Positions 52,344-60,829 of a stretch of DNA of 64,000 nt are shown here, one piece after another. The notes under the pieces are model-generated. The model was not told the DNA's origin and made no database searches. It saw only the letters and a list, made by a program, of their open reading frames with translations. The translations under genes were made by a program, and so were the position numbers. Each line of letters opens with the position of its first letter. Position 1 is the first letter of the stretch. The DNA comes from Novosphingobium percolationis (GTDB lineage: Bacteria; Pseudomonadota; Alphaproteobacteria; Sphingomonadales; Sphingomonadaceae), in contig NZ_JAILYM010000003.1 of NCBI RefSeq assembly GCF_020179425.1, positions 186,001-250,000 on the forward strand, written 5' to 3'.

Positions 52344-52664
52344 ATGACCGACGACACGCTGTTCCGCCTCGAAGCGACCATTGCCGAGCGCCTGAAGGGC
52401 GATCCCTGCGCGAGCTACGTCGCCAAGCTCCATGCCAAGGGGCTGGGCAAGATCGCGCAGAAAGTGGGCGAGGAAGCGACCGAGGTCGTCATCGCCGCGC
52501 TTTCGGGCGATGCGCAGGAGCTGACCGGCGAAGCGGCGGACCTGATCTTCCACCTCCTCGTCCTGCTGGGTGAGAAGGGTGTGACCCTTGCCGACGTACT
52601 GGCCGAACTGAACCGGCGCGAAGGCACCTCGGGCATTGTCGAAAAGCAGAGCAGGAGCAGCTGA
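52344..52664 (+). CDS. hisE: phosphoribosyl-ATP diphosphatase HisE
   Basis: Second step of histidine biosynthesis. 106 residues from the start chosen (MTDDTLFRLE): RLEATIAERLKGDP, KIAQKVGEEATEVVIAALSG and AADLIFHLLVLLGEKGV are the MazG-like helices with the metal-binding Glu residues. Alternative starts at 52332 or a TTG at 52308 overlapping the hisF stop; no clear ribosome binding site decides. Confidence 0.92.
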   Translation: MTDDTLFRLEATIAERLKGDPCASYVAKLHAKGLGKIAQKVGEEATEVVIAALSGDAQELTGEAADLIFHLLVLLGEKGVTLADVLAELNRREGTSGIVEKQSRSS

Positions 52665-52665
52665 C

Positions 52666-53043
52666 ATGGCGGTCGACGCAACCCAGCCCTATGATGACCA
52701 GAACATCTTCGCGAAGATCCTGCGCGGCGAGATTCCGTGCCGCAAGGTCTATGAGGATGACTTCAGCCTCGCCTTTCACGATATCAACCCGCAGGCGCCC
52801 ACGCACATCCTGGTGATCCCGAAGGGCGCCTATGTGAGCTGGGACGATTTCAGCGGCAAGGCGAGCGAGGCCGAGATCGCGGGCTTCATTCGCGCCGTGG
52901 GGAAGGTGGCGCGCGATGCGGGCCTTGTCGCGCCGGGTTATCGCCTGCTGGCCAATGCCGGGACGGACAGCCATCAGGAAGTGCCGCATCTGCACGTCCA
53001 TCTGTTCGCCGGGCGTCCGCTGGGGCCGATGCTGGTCCGTTGA
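52666..53043 (+). CDS. HIT family nucleotide-binding protein (HinT-like)
   Basis: 125 residues: NIFAKILRGEIPCRKVYEDD at the start, DINPQAPTHILVIPKG and the histidine triad HLHVHLF near 113-119 with GRPLGPML after it. HinT-type enzymes hydrolyse AMP-lysine/adenylate phosphoramidates. Begins one base after the hisE stop and is therefore the last gene of the his unit, an arrangement also common in other alphaproteobacteria. Confidence 0.92.
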   Translation: MAVDATQPYDDQNIFAKILRGEIPCRKVYEDDFSLAFHDINPQAPTHILVIPKGAYVSWDDFSGKASEAEIAGFIRAVGKVARDAGLVAPGYRLLANAGTDSHQEVPHLHVHLFAGRPLGPMLVR

Positions 53044-53130
53044 TCGGCAAAAAGGGCGGATTTGCGGGGGCAAATCGTTAACACGTCCTTGCCCAACGAT
53101 TCGTCGCTGGGTTAGGGTCGCGTCAGTCCC

Positions 53131-53592
53131 ATGATGGCCCCTGATCCCCCCTCTGGCTGCTTCGACGGCCCTGTCCACCTCTTTGCGGTGCGTGTCTATT
53201 TCGAGGACACGGACCTTTCGGGTGTGGTCTATCACGCCAACTACCTGCGCTGGTTCGAACGCGCGCGGTCGGACATGCTCCGCCTGCTGCACATCGAGCA
53301 GCGCGCCGCGCATGAAGCGGGCGAGGGGGCCTATGCCGTCACCGAGATGGCCTTGCGCTATCTGCGGCCCGCCCGGCTCGACGATGCCGTCGTCGTGCGC
53401 AGTCGCGTGACCGAGATTTCGCCCGCCACCTGTCGCATCGTTCAGCAGGCGTACAGGGCCGACACGCTGCTGTGCGAAGCGCAGGTGCGTGTTGCCTTCG
53501 TTGCGCCCAATGGCCGCCCGCGCCGCCAGCCGCGCGACTGGGTGGCTGCATTCCAGACCGTTCTCAACCCGGAAGGCCTAACCCCCGCATGA
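53131..53592 (+). CDS. ybgC: YbgC-like acyl-CoA thioesterase of the Tol-Pal cluster
   Basis: Hotdog-fold thioesterase. 153 residues: RVYFEDTDLSGVVYHANYLRWFERARSDML near 16-45 with the catalytic Asp in the YxDTDxxGVVYH motif. In E. coli it acts on acyl-CoA/ACP species and always precedes tolQ. The stop overlaps the tolQ ATG. A second ATG directly follows the first at 53134. Confidence 0.92.
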   Translation: MMAPDPPSGCFDGPVHLFAVRVYFEDTDLSGVVYHANYLRWFERARSDMLRLLHIEQRAAHEAGEGAYAVTEMALRYLRPARLDDAVVVRSRVTEISPATCRIVQQAYRADTLLCEAQVRVAFVAPNGRPRRQPRDWVAAFQTVLNPEGLTPA

Positions 53593-54290
53593 CCTTCGAC
53601 CTGCTTGCCGCCGGCGCTGCCGCCGCGCCCACCCGGCTCAATCCCGTGGCGCTGTTCCTCCACGCCGACATCGTCGTGCAGATCGTGATGGGCGGGCTCG
53701 TCCTGGCCAGCGTCTGGGTCTGGACGATCATCCTCGGCTTCTCGCTGCGCATGATGAGCGTGGGCAAGAAGTGCGACCGTTACGAGGAGGACTTCTGGGA
53801 CGCGCGCGACATCGACGCCTTCCACAAGGAGCAGAAGGGCAAGGACATCCCTTCGGCGCGGGTGGTCAGCGCGGCGCTGGCCGAATGGCGGCGCTCCACG
53901 GCGGGCAAGTCCATCGATCGCGAAGGTACGCGCCAGCGGCTGACCATCGCGATGGAAGATGCGGTGGTGGTCGAAAGCGAGAAGCTGTCGAACCGGCTCA
54001 ACTTCCTTGCCACGGTGGGTTCGGTCGCGCCCTTCGTCGGGCTGTTCGGCACCGTGTGGGGCATCATGGACAGCTTCTTCAACATCGGCGCGCAGCAGAA
54101 TTCCTCGCTCGCGGTGGTGGCGCCGGGCATTTCCGAAGCGCTGTTCGCCACCGCCATCGGCCTGTTCGCGGCAATCCCTTCGGTCATCGCCTACAACCGC
54201 TTCTCGCACCGCGTGAACCGTTTCGAAGGCCGCCTGTTCCGCTTTGCCGACCGCTTCCATGCAACGCTCAGCCGCGAGCTGGAGCAGTAA
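53589..54290 (+). CDS. tolQ: Tol-Pal system protein TolQ
   Basis: Inner-membrane proton channel subunit powering outer-membrane constriction at division. 233 residues with three membrane helices: VVQIVMGGLVLASVWVWTIILG (about 28-49), LNFLATVGSVAPFVGLFGTVWGIM (about 136-160) and ALFATAIGLFAAIPSVIAYN (about 178-198). ATGA overlap with ybgC. Confidence 0.95.
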   Translation: MTFDLLAAGAAAAPTRLNPVALFLHADIVVQIVMGGLVLASVWVWTIILGFSLRMMSVGKKCDRYEEDFWDARDIDAFHKEQKGKDIPSARVVSAALAEWRRSTAGKSIDREGTRQRLTIAMEDAVVVESEKLSNRLNFLATVGSVAPFVGLFGTVWGIMDSFFNIGAQQNSSLAVVAPGISEALFATAIGLFAAIPSVIAYNRFSHRVNRFEGRLFRFADRFHATLSRELEQ

Positions 54291-54300
54291 CGGCGTGGCG

Positions 54301-54750
54301 ATGAACCTCCAGCAAGGCGGCGGCGGCCGTGGCCGCAGGCGCCGGGGGCGCGGCGGCGGCGCGGCCATGTCCGAAATCAACGTGACGCCGCTGGTCGACG
54401 TCATGCTGGTGTTGCTGATCATCTTCATGGTGACCGCGCCGATGCTGACCGCAGGCGTGCCGATCGACCTGCCCGACAGCAAGGCCGAGGCGCTGAAGGA
54501 GGAACCGCACGAGATCACCGTCAGCATGGACGGCCAAGGCCGCGTGTTCCTCGACGACCAGGAACTGGCACCGGGCGAGCTGGCCGACCGGCTGGCCGGG
54601 ATCGAGAAGGGCGAGAAGGCACCGCTCGTCACGCTGCGCGCCGACCGCAGCCTCGATTATGGCCGGGTGATCGCGGTGATGGGCGAATTGAACGCGGCGG
54701 GCTTCAAGTCGATCTCGCTGGTCACCAACGGTTCAGTCGCGGCCCCATAG
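54301..54750 (+). CDS. tolR: Tol-Pal system protein TolR
   Basis: 149 residues: a cytoplasmic Gly/Arg-rich N-terminus (GGGGRGRRRRGRGGG), then MSEINVTPLVDVMLVLLIIF with the proton-translocating Asp33 in the single membrane helix, and a periplasmic domain. The unusually basic glycine/arginine tract before the helix is longer than in E. coli TolR. GTG at 54295 is an alternative start; either is just after the tolQ stop. Confidence 0.94.
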   Translation: MNLQQGGGGRGRRRRGRGGGAAMSEINVTPLVDVMLVLLIIFMVTAPMLTAGVPIDLPDSKAEALKEEPHEITVSMDGQGRVFLDDQELAPGELADRLAGIEKGEKAPLVTLRADRSLDYGRVIAVMGELNAAGFKSISLVTNGSVAAP

Positions 54751-54784
54751 CCCGATGGCGATGCGTGGATCCTCTCAAGGCAGC

Positions 54785-55720
54785 ATGACGCGCGAGGAAG
54801 GCCTCGCGCTGGGGCTGGCGCTGGCCGCGCACGCTGCGTTGATCGCGGCGCTGACGCTGTCGCCGCCGGGCAAGGACATAGCCCCGCCGCCGCAGCGGAT
54901 GACGGTGACTTTCTCGGACGAGATTGCCGATCAATCGACCTCGCCCGATCCCGCCGCGCAGGCCGCGCCCGACGTTGCGCCGCAACTGGGCGAGCCCGCG
55001 CCCGAGGCCCTGCCGCAATCGCCGCCCGAGCCTCAGCCTGCGCCGGTATCGCCAGCGCCTGTGCCGCCTGTGCCGCAACCCAAACCCCTGCCGCCGAAGC
55101 CGCAGCCTGCGCCACCTAAGCCTGCGCCAGCGCCGCGGCCGGTTCCGGCCAAGCCGCAACCTGCTCCGCCAAGGCCGGCTCCGGCCCGGCCCGCTCCGGC
55201 CAAGCCCGCGCCCGCCCCTGCGAAGCCGGCTCCGGCCAAGGCTGTGCCTTCCGCCAAGGCCGGCGCGCCCGGCAACGAAGCGCCGCGCCGTCGTCCGGAC
55301 GCGCCCACGGGGGGCAGCCGCATCGGCAACGATTTCCTCAAGGGGATTCCGGGCTCGACCGCGCCCGGCACGGCAAAAACGCCGCCCGCGCAGGCGGTAG
55401 GGCCCGAAGTGAAGTCGGCGCTGGTCAGCGCCATCTCGCGCCAGATCAAGCCGAAGTGGGCCGCGCCACAGGGCGTCGATACCGAGAAGCTGGTCACCGT
55501 GCTGGCGTGGGAATTGAATCCGGACGGGAGCCTTGCGGGGCGTCCGACCGTTGTCTCGCAATCGGGGATCACCGACGCCAACCGCGCGCAGGCGCAACGC
55601 CATGCCGAACAGGCGATCCGCGCGGTCCAGCTGGCTGCGCCGTTCCAGTTGCCCGCCCCCTATTACTCCGCCTGGAAGCGCATCGCGCAGTTCCGCTTTG
55701 ACAGGAAGTTGTCGCAATGA
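54785..55720 (+). CDS. tolA: TolA-like / TonB-like energy transducer
   Basis: 311 residues. An N-terminal membrane helix (LALGLALAAHAALIAALTL) with the conserved His, then a long Pro/Ala/Lys-rich region (about residues 60-165) built from PKPAPAP-like repeats instead of the alpha-helical domain II of E. coli TolA, and a C-terminal TonB/TolA domain (ALVSAISRQIKPKWAAPQGV, LVTVLAWELNPDGSL). The position between tolR and tolB defines it as TolA. ATG at 54785 has AAGG upstream; 54755 and 54761 are alternatives. ATGA overlap with tolB. Confidence 0.9.
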   Translation: MTREEGLALGLALAAHAALIAALTLSPPGKDIAPPPQRMTVTFSDEIADQSTSPDPAAQAAPDVAPQLGEPAPEALPQSPPEPQPAPVSPAPVPPVPQPKPLPPKPQPAPPKPAPAPRPVPAKPQPAPPRPAPARPAPAKPAPAPAKPAPAKAVPSAKAGAPGNEAPRRRPDAPTGGSRIGNDFLKGIPGSTAPGTAKTPPAQAVGPEVKSALVSAISRQIKPKWAAPQGVDTEKLVTVLAWELNPDGSLAGRPTVVSQSGITDANRAQAQRHAEQAIRAVQLAAPFQLPAPYYSAWKRIAQFRFDRKLSQ

Positions 55721-57108
55721 AGATCCGCAAGATCGCCCTGATCCTCTCGCTATCGGCCTTGCCGATCGTGGCTGTAGCGCAGCCCCAGCCGCTGCCTGCG
55801 TCGAAAGTCGCGCCTGCAGGGCAGGCGCCTGCCGATGACGGCGGCCTGACCGGCTCGGTCACCGACGAAAGCGAATGGCAGGATCTCGGCATCGCCATTC
55901 CCGCCTTTCCCACCGACACCGCGGTCGCCACCCCGGCAGAGGGCGGCAATACCGAAGCGCTGGGGCGCAATCTGGCGCGCGTCGTGTTTAACGACCTGAA
56001 GAACAACGGCCTGTTCAAGCCGGTCGGGCCGGACGCGCTGCCGGGTATCGGCTATCCGCAGGTGACGGCGCCTTCGTTCGACGTGTGGCGCGCCCGTTCG
56101 GCGGAAATGCTGGTGCAGGGCTTCGTCAAGGCCGCGCCCGATGGCAAACTCACCGTCGGGTGCTATCTCTATGACGTGGCGCTGGGCAGCGAGCTGATCC
56201 GGCAGGGTTATGTCGTGCAGCCCGCCGAATGGCGGCGTGCGGCGCACAAGTGTGCGGACATGGTCTATGCGCGCCTGTCGGGCGAAAGCCCGTTCTTCGA
56301 CAGCAAGATCGCCTATATTGCTGAAACCGGCCCGAAGGATCATCGCCGCAAGCAGCTGGCGATAATGGACAGCGACGGGGCCAACCACCGCTTCATCACC
56401 AATGGACAGGCGACCGCGCTGACGCCGCGCTATTCGCCCGACTATTCCAAGATCGTCTACCTCAGCTACCTCAACGGCTATCCGCGCATCTACGTCTATG
56501 ACATCGGCAGCGGGCAGCAGCGGCTCGTGACCGAGGGCAAGGGCCCGACCTTTGCGCCGCGCTGGTCGCCCGATGGCAAGTCGATCCTCTATTCGATGGC
56601 GCTGAACGGCAACACCGACATCTATCGCGTGTCGGCGCAGGGCGGGGCATCGACACGCCTTACCAACACGCCGGGGATCAACGTCGGCGGTTCCTATTCG
56701 CCCGATGGCAGCAAGATCGTGTTCGAAAGCGACCGTTCGGGCAGCCAGCAGGTCTATGTGATGGACGCCGATGGCTCCAACCAGCGGAGGATCAGCTTCT
56801 TCGGAGGCCGGGCGGCAACACCCGAATGGAGCCCGCGCGGCGACCAGATCGCGTTCACGCACATCGGCGGAAACTTCCGCATCGCTGTGATGGATCCGAA
56901 CGGCGGATCCCTGCGTTTCCTGACCGACAGCTGGCAGGATGAAGCACCCACATGGTCGCCCAACGGCCGGATCGTGCAGTTCTTCCGTACCGAAAAGAAC
57001 AGCGGCAAGACCGGCATCTGGCAGGTCGACCTGACCGGGCGCAACGAACGCAAGCTCAACACGCCGGTGGACGCTTCCGATCCTGCGTGGGGTCCGGTGT
57101 TGCCCTAA
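55717..57108 (+). CDS. tolB: Tol-Pal system protein TolB
   Basis: Periplasmic propeller protein that links Pal and TolA. 463 residues: signal peptide (cleavage near VAVAQPQ, residue 22), an N-terminal alpha/beta domain, then TolB/WD-like blades with repeated YSPDGSKI, WSPDGKSI and WSPRGDQI motifs. The start overlaps tolA by ATGA. A small hairpin lies over the stop codon (57101-57116) before pal. Confidence 0.95.
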   Translation: MKIRKIALILSLSALPIVAVAQPQPLPASKVAPAGQAPADDGGLTGSVTDESEWQDLGIAIPAFPTDTAVATPAEGGNTEALGRNLARVVFNDLKNNGLFKPVGPDALPGIGYPQVTAPSFDVWRARSAEMLVQGFVKAAPDGKLTVGCYLYDVALGSELIRQGYVVQPAEWRRAAHKCADMVYARLSGESPFFDSKIAYIAETGPKDHRRKQLAIMDSDGANHRFITNGQATALTPRYSPDYSKIVYLSYLNGYPRIYVYDIGSGQQRLVTEGKGPTFAPRWSPDGKSILYSMALNGNTDIYRVSAQGGASTRLTNTPGINVGGSYSPDGSKIVFESDRSGSQQVYVMDADGSNQRRISFFGGRAATPEWSPRGDQIAFTHIGGNFRIAVMDPNGGSLRFLTDSWQDEAPTWSPNGRIVQFFRTEKNSGKTGIWQVDLTGRNERKLNTPVDASDPAWGPVLP

Positions 57109-57116
57109 CAAGGGCA
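57101..57116 (+). other. small hairpin over the tolB stop codon
   Basis: TGCCCT (57101-57106), loop AACA, AGGGCA (57111-57116). No T-run follows. It could moderate transcription or protect the mRNA between tolB and pal, where pal is normally made in excess. Confidence 0.35.
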
Positions 57117-57187
57117 TCCTTCCGCCATTGCCATTTCGTCGCTCATCCGGCACACTTCGTCTCACGTCTCGCTTAAGGAGCCCCCTT

Positions 57188-57709
57188 ATGCCTAAGCTGA
57201 CCACCACCAAGCTTCCCGCTCTTGTTCTACTGACCGCCAGCCTGTCGCTTGCGGCCTGTGCGAGCAAGGCGCCCAAGGAACTGCCGCCGCAGCCGACCGC
57301 CACGTCGACGACCACGCTGCCCCCCGAGCAGCCCCAGGGCCCGGTGCCAGGCAGCCAGGCGGACTTCCTCGCCTCGGTGCTGGCCGATACGATCCATTTC
57401 GACACCGACCGCTACAACATCGATACCGAAAGCCAGGGCGTGCTGCAGAGCCAGGCGCAGTGGCTGGCCAAGTACCCGGGCAAGATGGTCACGCTCGAAG
57501 GCCACTGCGACGAACGCGGCACGCGCGACTACAACATCGCGCTGGGTGAACGCCGCGCCAATGCGGCCAAGAACTATCTCGTCAGCCTGGGCGTCGATGC
57601 TTCGCGCATCAGCGTGGTCAGCTATGGCAAGGAACGTCCGATCGCACTGGGTTCGGACGAGGCCAGCTGGGCCAAGAACCGCCGCGCGGTGACGATTACC
57701 GTCCAGTAA
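57188..57709 (+). CDS. pal: peptidoglycan-associated lipoprotein Pal
   Basis: Outer-membrane lipoprotein that anchors to peptidoglycan. 173 residues: lipobox LAAC with Cys24, a Pro-rich linker, then an OmpA-like domain with IHFDTDRYNIDTES, LEGHCDERGTRDYNIALGERRA and SYGKERPIALGSDE. The GHCDERGTRDYN motif binds diaminopimelate. AAGGAG lies before the ATG. Completes the tol-pal operon. Confidence 0.96.
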   Translation: MPKLTTTKLPALVLLTASLSLAACASKAPKELPPQPTATSTTTLPPEQPQGPVPGSQADFLASVLADTIHFDTDRYNIDTESQGVLQSQAQWLAKYPGKMVTLEGHCDERGTRDYNIALGERRANAAKNYLVSLGVDASRISVVSYGKERPIALGSDEASWAKNRRAVTITVQ

Positions 57710-57833
57710 GCGGAACGCCCGGGGCCCAAAAGGGCTTTATGATTGGAGCGCCTTGGCGCAAGGGTCGCGAACGAGCGACTCTTGGGCAAGAGGCGCTCCT
57801 TTCGCATTTCAAGGAAACGCAGGGTAGCAGGCC

Positions 57834-58367
57834 ATGGCGCGGCAAGGACGATCCTCCGACTGGGGCTTTCCCCGCTGGCGCGGCTATGGCAGCGCGCGCG
57901 ATGCGGTCAACGTCCGCCTCTGCGATCGCGCGGGGTGCGACCAGCCGGGCAATTGCCCCGCGCCCAAATCGCCCAACAACCCCGATCGCTGGTACTTCTG
58001 CACCACCCACGCGGCCGAATACAACGCGGGCTGGAACTACTTCGAAGGGCTGGACAAGGAAGAGGCCGAGCAGCGCGAGCAGGCCGAGCGCGGCGAAACA
58101 TCCGGCTTCCGGCAGGCCGCCTGGGCCGAATGGGGCGGTTCGGGCGATGGCACCCGCAGCCGCGACGAATTGCGCGCGTTGGAAGTGCTGGGGCTTGATC
58201 CCGACGCTGATTTCGAGACGGTGAAGAAGGCCTGGCGCACCAAGGCCAAGCTGGTCCATCCCGACGTCCGCCCCGGCGACGAGGCCGCGGCCCAGGAGTT
58301 CCAGCGCCTGCAGGTCTCCTACGACGTGCTGCGCACCGCCGAAGATCGCCGCACCTGGAAGGGATAG
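57834..58367 (+). CDS. J-domain protein with N-terminal cysteine cluster
   Basis: 177 residues, inverted from classic DnaJ: the J domain is at the C-terminus (about 113-175; HPD motif at 142-144) and the N-terminal half has Cys30, Cys35, Cys41, Cys56 and His59, which could bind zinc. Such co-chaperones occur throughout alphaproteobacteria, often annotated only as J-domain proteins. Client unknown; a role beside the Tol system is a guess from position only. Confidence 0.82.
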   Translation: MARQGRSSDWGFPRWRGYGSARDAVNVRLCDRAGCDQPGNCPAPKSPNNPDRWYFCTTHAAEYNAGWNYFEGLDKEEAEQREQAERGETSGFRQAAWAEWGGSGDGTRSRDELRALEVLGLDPDADFETVKKAWRTKAKLVHPDVRPGDEAAAQEFQRLQVSYDVLRTAEDRRTWKG

Positions 58368-58370
58368 GCA

Positions 58371-58400
58371 GGAGCGCCGACCGGTTCGGGCCGACGCTCC
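58371..58400. terminator. possible hairpin terminator between convergent genes
   Basis: GGAGCGCCGACC (58371-58382) pairs at 10 of 12 positions with GGCCGACGCTCC (58389-58400) around a six-base loop, between the J-domain gene and the convergent FAD-dependent dehydrogenase. No T-run, so confidence is low. Confidence 0.4.
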
Positions 58401-58410
58401 CGATCCTGCA

Positions 58411-59874
58411 TCAGCGCCAGTTGGCGCCTGCCGCGTGCGCGCCGGCACGGCGGCCGAAGTAGCTGCCGGGCCCCAAGCTGAGGCCGCTGGCATAGGCCTT
58501 GCCGGTGCGCGGGATATGCGCAGCGCTGGCGCCGACGACATAGAGCCCGGGGATCGCGTTCGACTTCAGGTCGAGCGCGCGGCCCATCGCATCTGTCTTG
58601 ATCCCCCCCAGCGTGATGAACAGGTAGTGCGACTTGTCGAAGCTGATGTCGAAGGCGGCATAGGGCCCTTGGTCGAGCGGCTTGATCCAGTCGACATGCT
58701 TGTGGAAGCGCGGATCGACGCCCCGGTGTGCGCTCTCGTTGTAGGCGCGCATCGTTTCGACCAGCGAGCCGGTGGGCAGGTCCAGCCCGGCTTCCATCTC
58801 CTCGACCGTTTCGTACCCGTCGATCAGGGTGTGCTTCGCCAGCGGATTTTCGGGATAGGCGAAGATCTCGCTGTCGACGATCAGGTACGCGGTCTGGCCC
58901 GGCTGCTCCATCACGAAGTTGCCCAGACGGCCATGGTAGACGTCTTCGGACACGAAGCGCTCGCCGTTGCGGTTGACCACGATGCCCTTGATCAGCTGGC
59001 CCGGCGGATAGATCGACGCAGTGGGGATCACCCCATCCAGCGCCACCGCATGCGCTCCTGCAGAAAGCCCGAGCTTGACCCCCGCGCCGTCGTTGCTGGG
59101 AATGCCCAGCGGTTCGCTGGTTTCGCTCAGCAAAGGCAGGTTTTCCTTGATCAGGTCTTCCGACATGTTGTGGCTGCCGCAGGCGATGATCACGCCGCGC
59201 CGCGCGCGGATATACAGCTCGCCACCGACCTGTCTGACCTTCACGCCAACAACCCGGCCATCGGCATCCTGTACCAGCGCGACCACGGCGCTGTCGTAGA
59301 TCGCGGCGATGCCTTCGGCCTCGCACTTTTCGAGCAGCGGCTTCATCCCCGCCGCGCCCGCGTTTTCACCGACGCCTGCCACCTTGTGCCCGCGCGGGGC
59401 GGGGCGGGCGGCTTCGCGGTAGGGCCAGGCCTTTTCATTGCCCGTCCACATCAGGCAGGTGGTGTCGTCGAGCCACACGGCCTTGCCGCCGAAGTAGCTG
59501 CGTTCGAACGGCACGCCCTGCGTTTCGAGCCAGTCGAAGTGGTCCTTGCAGTCGTTGGCAAAGGCAATCGCGGCATTGGCGTCGAGCGGGTCGCAGCTGG
59601 CAAGCAGGAACTTGGCGAGTTCCTCTGCCGTGTCGTTGTAGCCCGCCGCCTGTTGCACGGCCGTCCCGCCGCCGAGGTAGAAGATGCCGGACGAGAGGGC
59701 GCTCGCCCCCCCACCGCCCGATGCGCGCTCGACGATCAGCACGTCGGCCCCTGCGCGGTGCGCTTCCAGCGCGGCGCACGTGCCCGCAACGCCTTGCCCT
59801 GCGACAAGAACGTCGACTTCGCGGTCCCAGCCGGGAACTTCGGAAGGCGAAAGGGTGGCAGGAATCGCGACCAT
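58411..59874 (-). CDS. FAD-dependent dehydrogenase (fumarate reductase/KstD-like)
   Basis: 487 residues. N-terminal FAD site GQGVAG (26-31) with ADVLIVERASGGGGASALSSGIFYLGGG, a middle capping domain, and the C-terminal FAD closing motif PGLYVVGASAAHIPRTGKAYASG. This family covers fumarate reductase-like enzymes and 3-ketosteroid delta-1-dehydrogenases; which applies cannot be told without a structure-based alignment. Located directly after an SDR gene (one base apart) in the second catabolic island. Confidence 0.85.
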   Translation of the reverse strand: MVAIPATLSPSEVPGWDREVDVLVAGQGVAGTCAALEAHRAGADVLIVERASGGGGASALSSGIFYLGGGTAVQQAAGYNDTAEELAKFLLASCDPLDANAAIAFANDCKDHFDWLETQGVPFERSYFGGKAVWLDDTTCLMWTGNEKAWPYREAARPAPRGHKVAGVGENAGAAGMKPLLEKCEAEGIAAIYDSAVVALVQDADGRVVGVKVRQVGGELYIRARRGVIIACGSHNMSEDLIKENLPLLSETSEPLGIPSNDGAGVKLGLSAGAHAVALDGVIPTASIYPPGQLIKGIVVNRNGERFVSEDVYHGRLGNFVMEQPGQTAYLIVDSEIFAYPENPLAKHTLIDGYETVEEMEAGLDLPTGSLVETMRAYNESAHRGVDPRFHKHVDWIKPLDQGPYAAFDISFDKSHYLFITLGGIKTDAMGRALDLKSNAIPGLYVVGASAAHIPRTGKAYASGLSLGPGSYFGRRAGAHAAGANWR

Positions 59875-59875
59875 C

Positions 59876-60682
59876 TCAGGCGGCTCCCGTCGCCTTGGCC
59901 ACCGACGCTGCGATTTCCTCGCGCGTGGGGTTGCGGCGCAGGGTCAGGCCGCCGTTCACCTGCAGGTTCTCACCGGTCATGAAGCATTCGTCGCTGGCAA
60001 GGAACACGGCCGCCGCGGCGATGTCCTCGGACGTGCCCCATCGGCCCAGCGGATAGCCGGCGCGGAACGCTTCGAACAGGCCGGGGACCTGGCCCGCGTC
60101 CGCCGTCATCGGCGTATCGGTCAGGCCCGGCGAGATCGAGTTCGCGCGGATGCCTTCGGCGCCGAATTCGTGCGCGATGCAGCGGATGATGTGATCGGTG
60201 CCCGCCTTGGTGCCCATGTAGATGGCATGGTCGTTGAGCATGATCTGCGCGGTGGCGGAGCTGATGGTCAGGATCGAGCCGCCGCGCCCGCCCATGCTGC
60301 GCGCCATCTTGCGCACCATCGCCTGGAAGAACTGGTGCGGGCCGACGAGCTGAAGCGCGGTCATCGCGTCAAGCTCCTCGCGCGTCACGTCGAGGAAGCC
60401 CTTGAGCAGCCCCCAGCCGGTGGCGTTGAGCGCGATGTCGATGCCGCCCATCTTTTCGACGGCGGTATCGGCCAGCGCGTTGATGCTGGCTTCGTCGGTC
60501 AGGTCGCAGGTCGCCCAGTGGCAGCCGTTGGCCGTGGCGAAGGCCTCCAGCACATCGGCCTTGCGGCCCGAGACGAGCACTTGCGCGCCTTCGTCGAGGA
60601 AGCGGCGGGCGATCACCTGCCCCATGTTGCCTTCGCTGCTCGCGCCCAGCACGATCGCGGTCTTGCCTTCGAGACGGCCCAT
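59876..60682 (-). CDS. short-chain dehydrogenase/reductase
   Basis: 268 residues: TAIVLGASSEGNMGQVIARRF near 8-28 (variant of the TGxxxGxG loop, with SSEGNMG), LNATGWGLLKGFLDV near 90, catalytic ILTISSATAQ and Y-x3-K in AIYMGTKAGTDH, ending LQVNGGLTLRRNPTREE. The variant cofactor loop resembles enoyl-reductase-like and catabolic SDRs. Start at ATG 60682. Divergent from a second SDR (147 bases). Confidence 0.86.
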   Translation of the reverse strand: MGRLEGKTAIVLGASSEGNMGQVIARRFLDEGAQVLVSGRKADVLEAFATANGCHWATCDLTDEASINALADTAVEKMGGIDIALNATGWGLLKGFLDVTREELDAMTALQLVGPHQFFQAMVRKMARSMGGRGGSILTISSATAQIMLNDHAIYMGTKAGTDHIIRCIAHEFGAEGIRANSISPGLTDTPMTADAGQVPGLFEAFRAGYPLGRWGTSEDIAAAAVFLASDECFMTGENLQVNGGLTLRRNPTREEIAASVAKATGAA

Positions 60683-60750
60683 TTCATGCACTCCCGTTTT
60701 GCGTTGGCGGTGAGCTATCATGCAGCACGCGTTGCCATTCCTGATAAAAA

Positions 60751-60761
60751 GGGCAGTGCCC
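60751..60761. promoter_or_regulatory. palindrome in the divergent SDR promoter region
   Basis: GGGCA-G-TGCCC, a perfect dyad, preceded by GATAAAAA, in the 147-base region between the divergent SDR genes. A longer imperfect hairpin TGCCCC (60757-60762) / GGGGCA (60776-60781) overlaps it. It may be a regulator site; no regulator gene is adjacent. Confidence 0.35.
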
Positions 60762-60829
60762 CCTCGCGCGCTCGCGGGGCAGGGTGCGTAGCAATCAAAC
60801 GCGCATCCGCGCGATCGAGGGAGCACGTC

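Noticed and set aside
55000..55270. CCGCCG/GCCTGC-rich repeats that could be a microsatellite or assembly artefact
   Set aside because: They stay in frame and encode the Pro/Ala/Lys spacer of TolA, and both flanking domains are intact.
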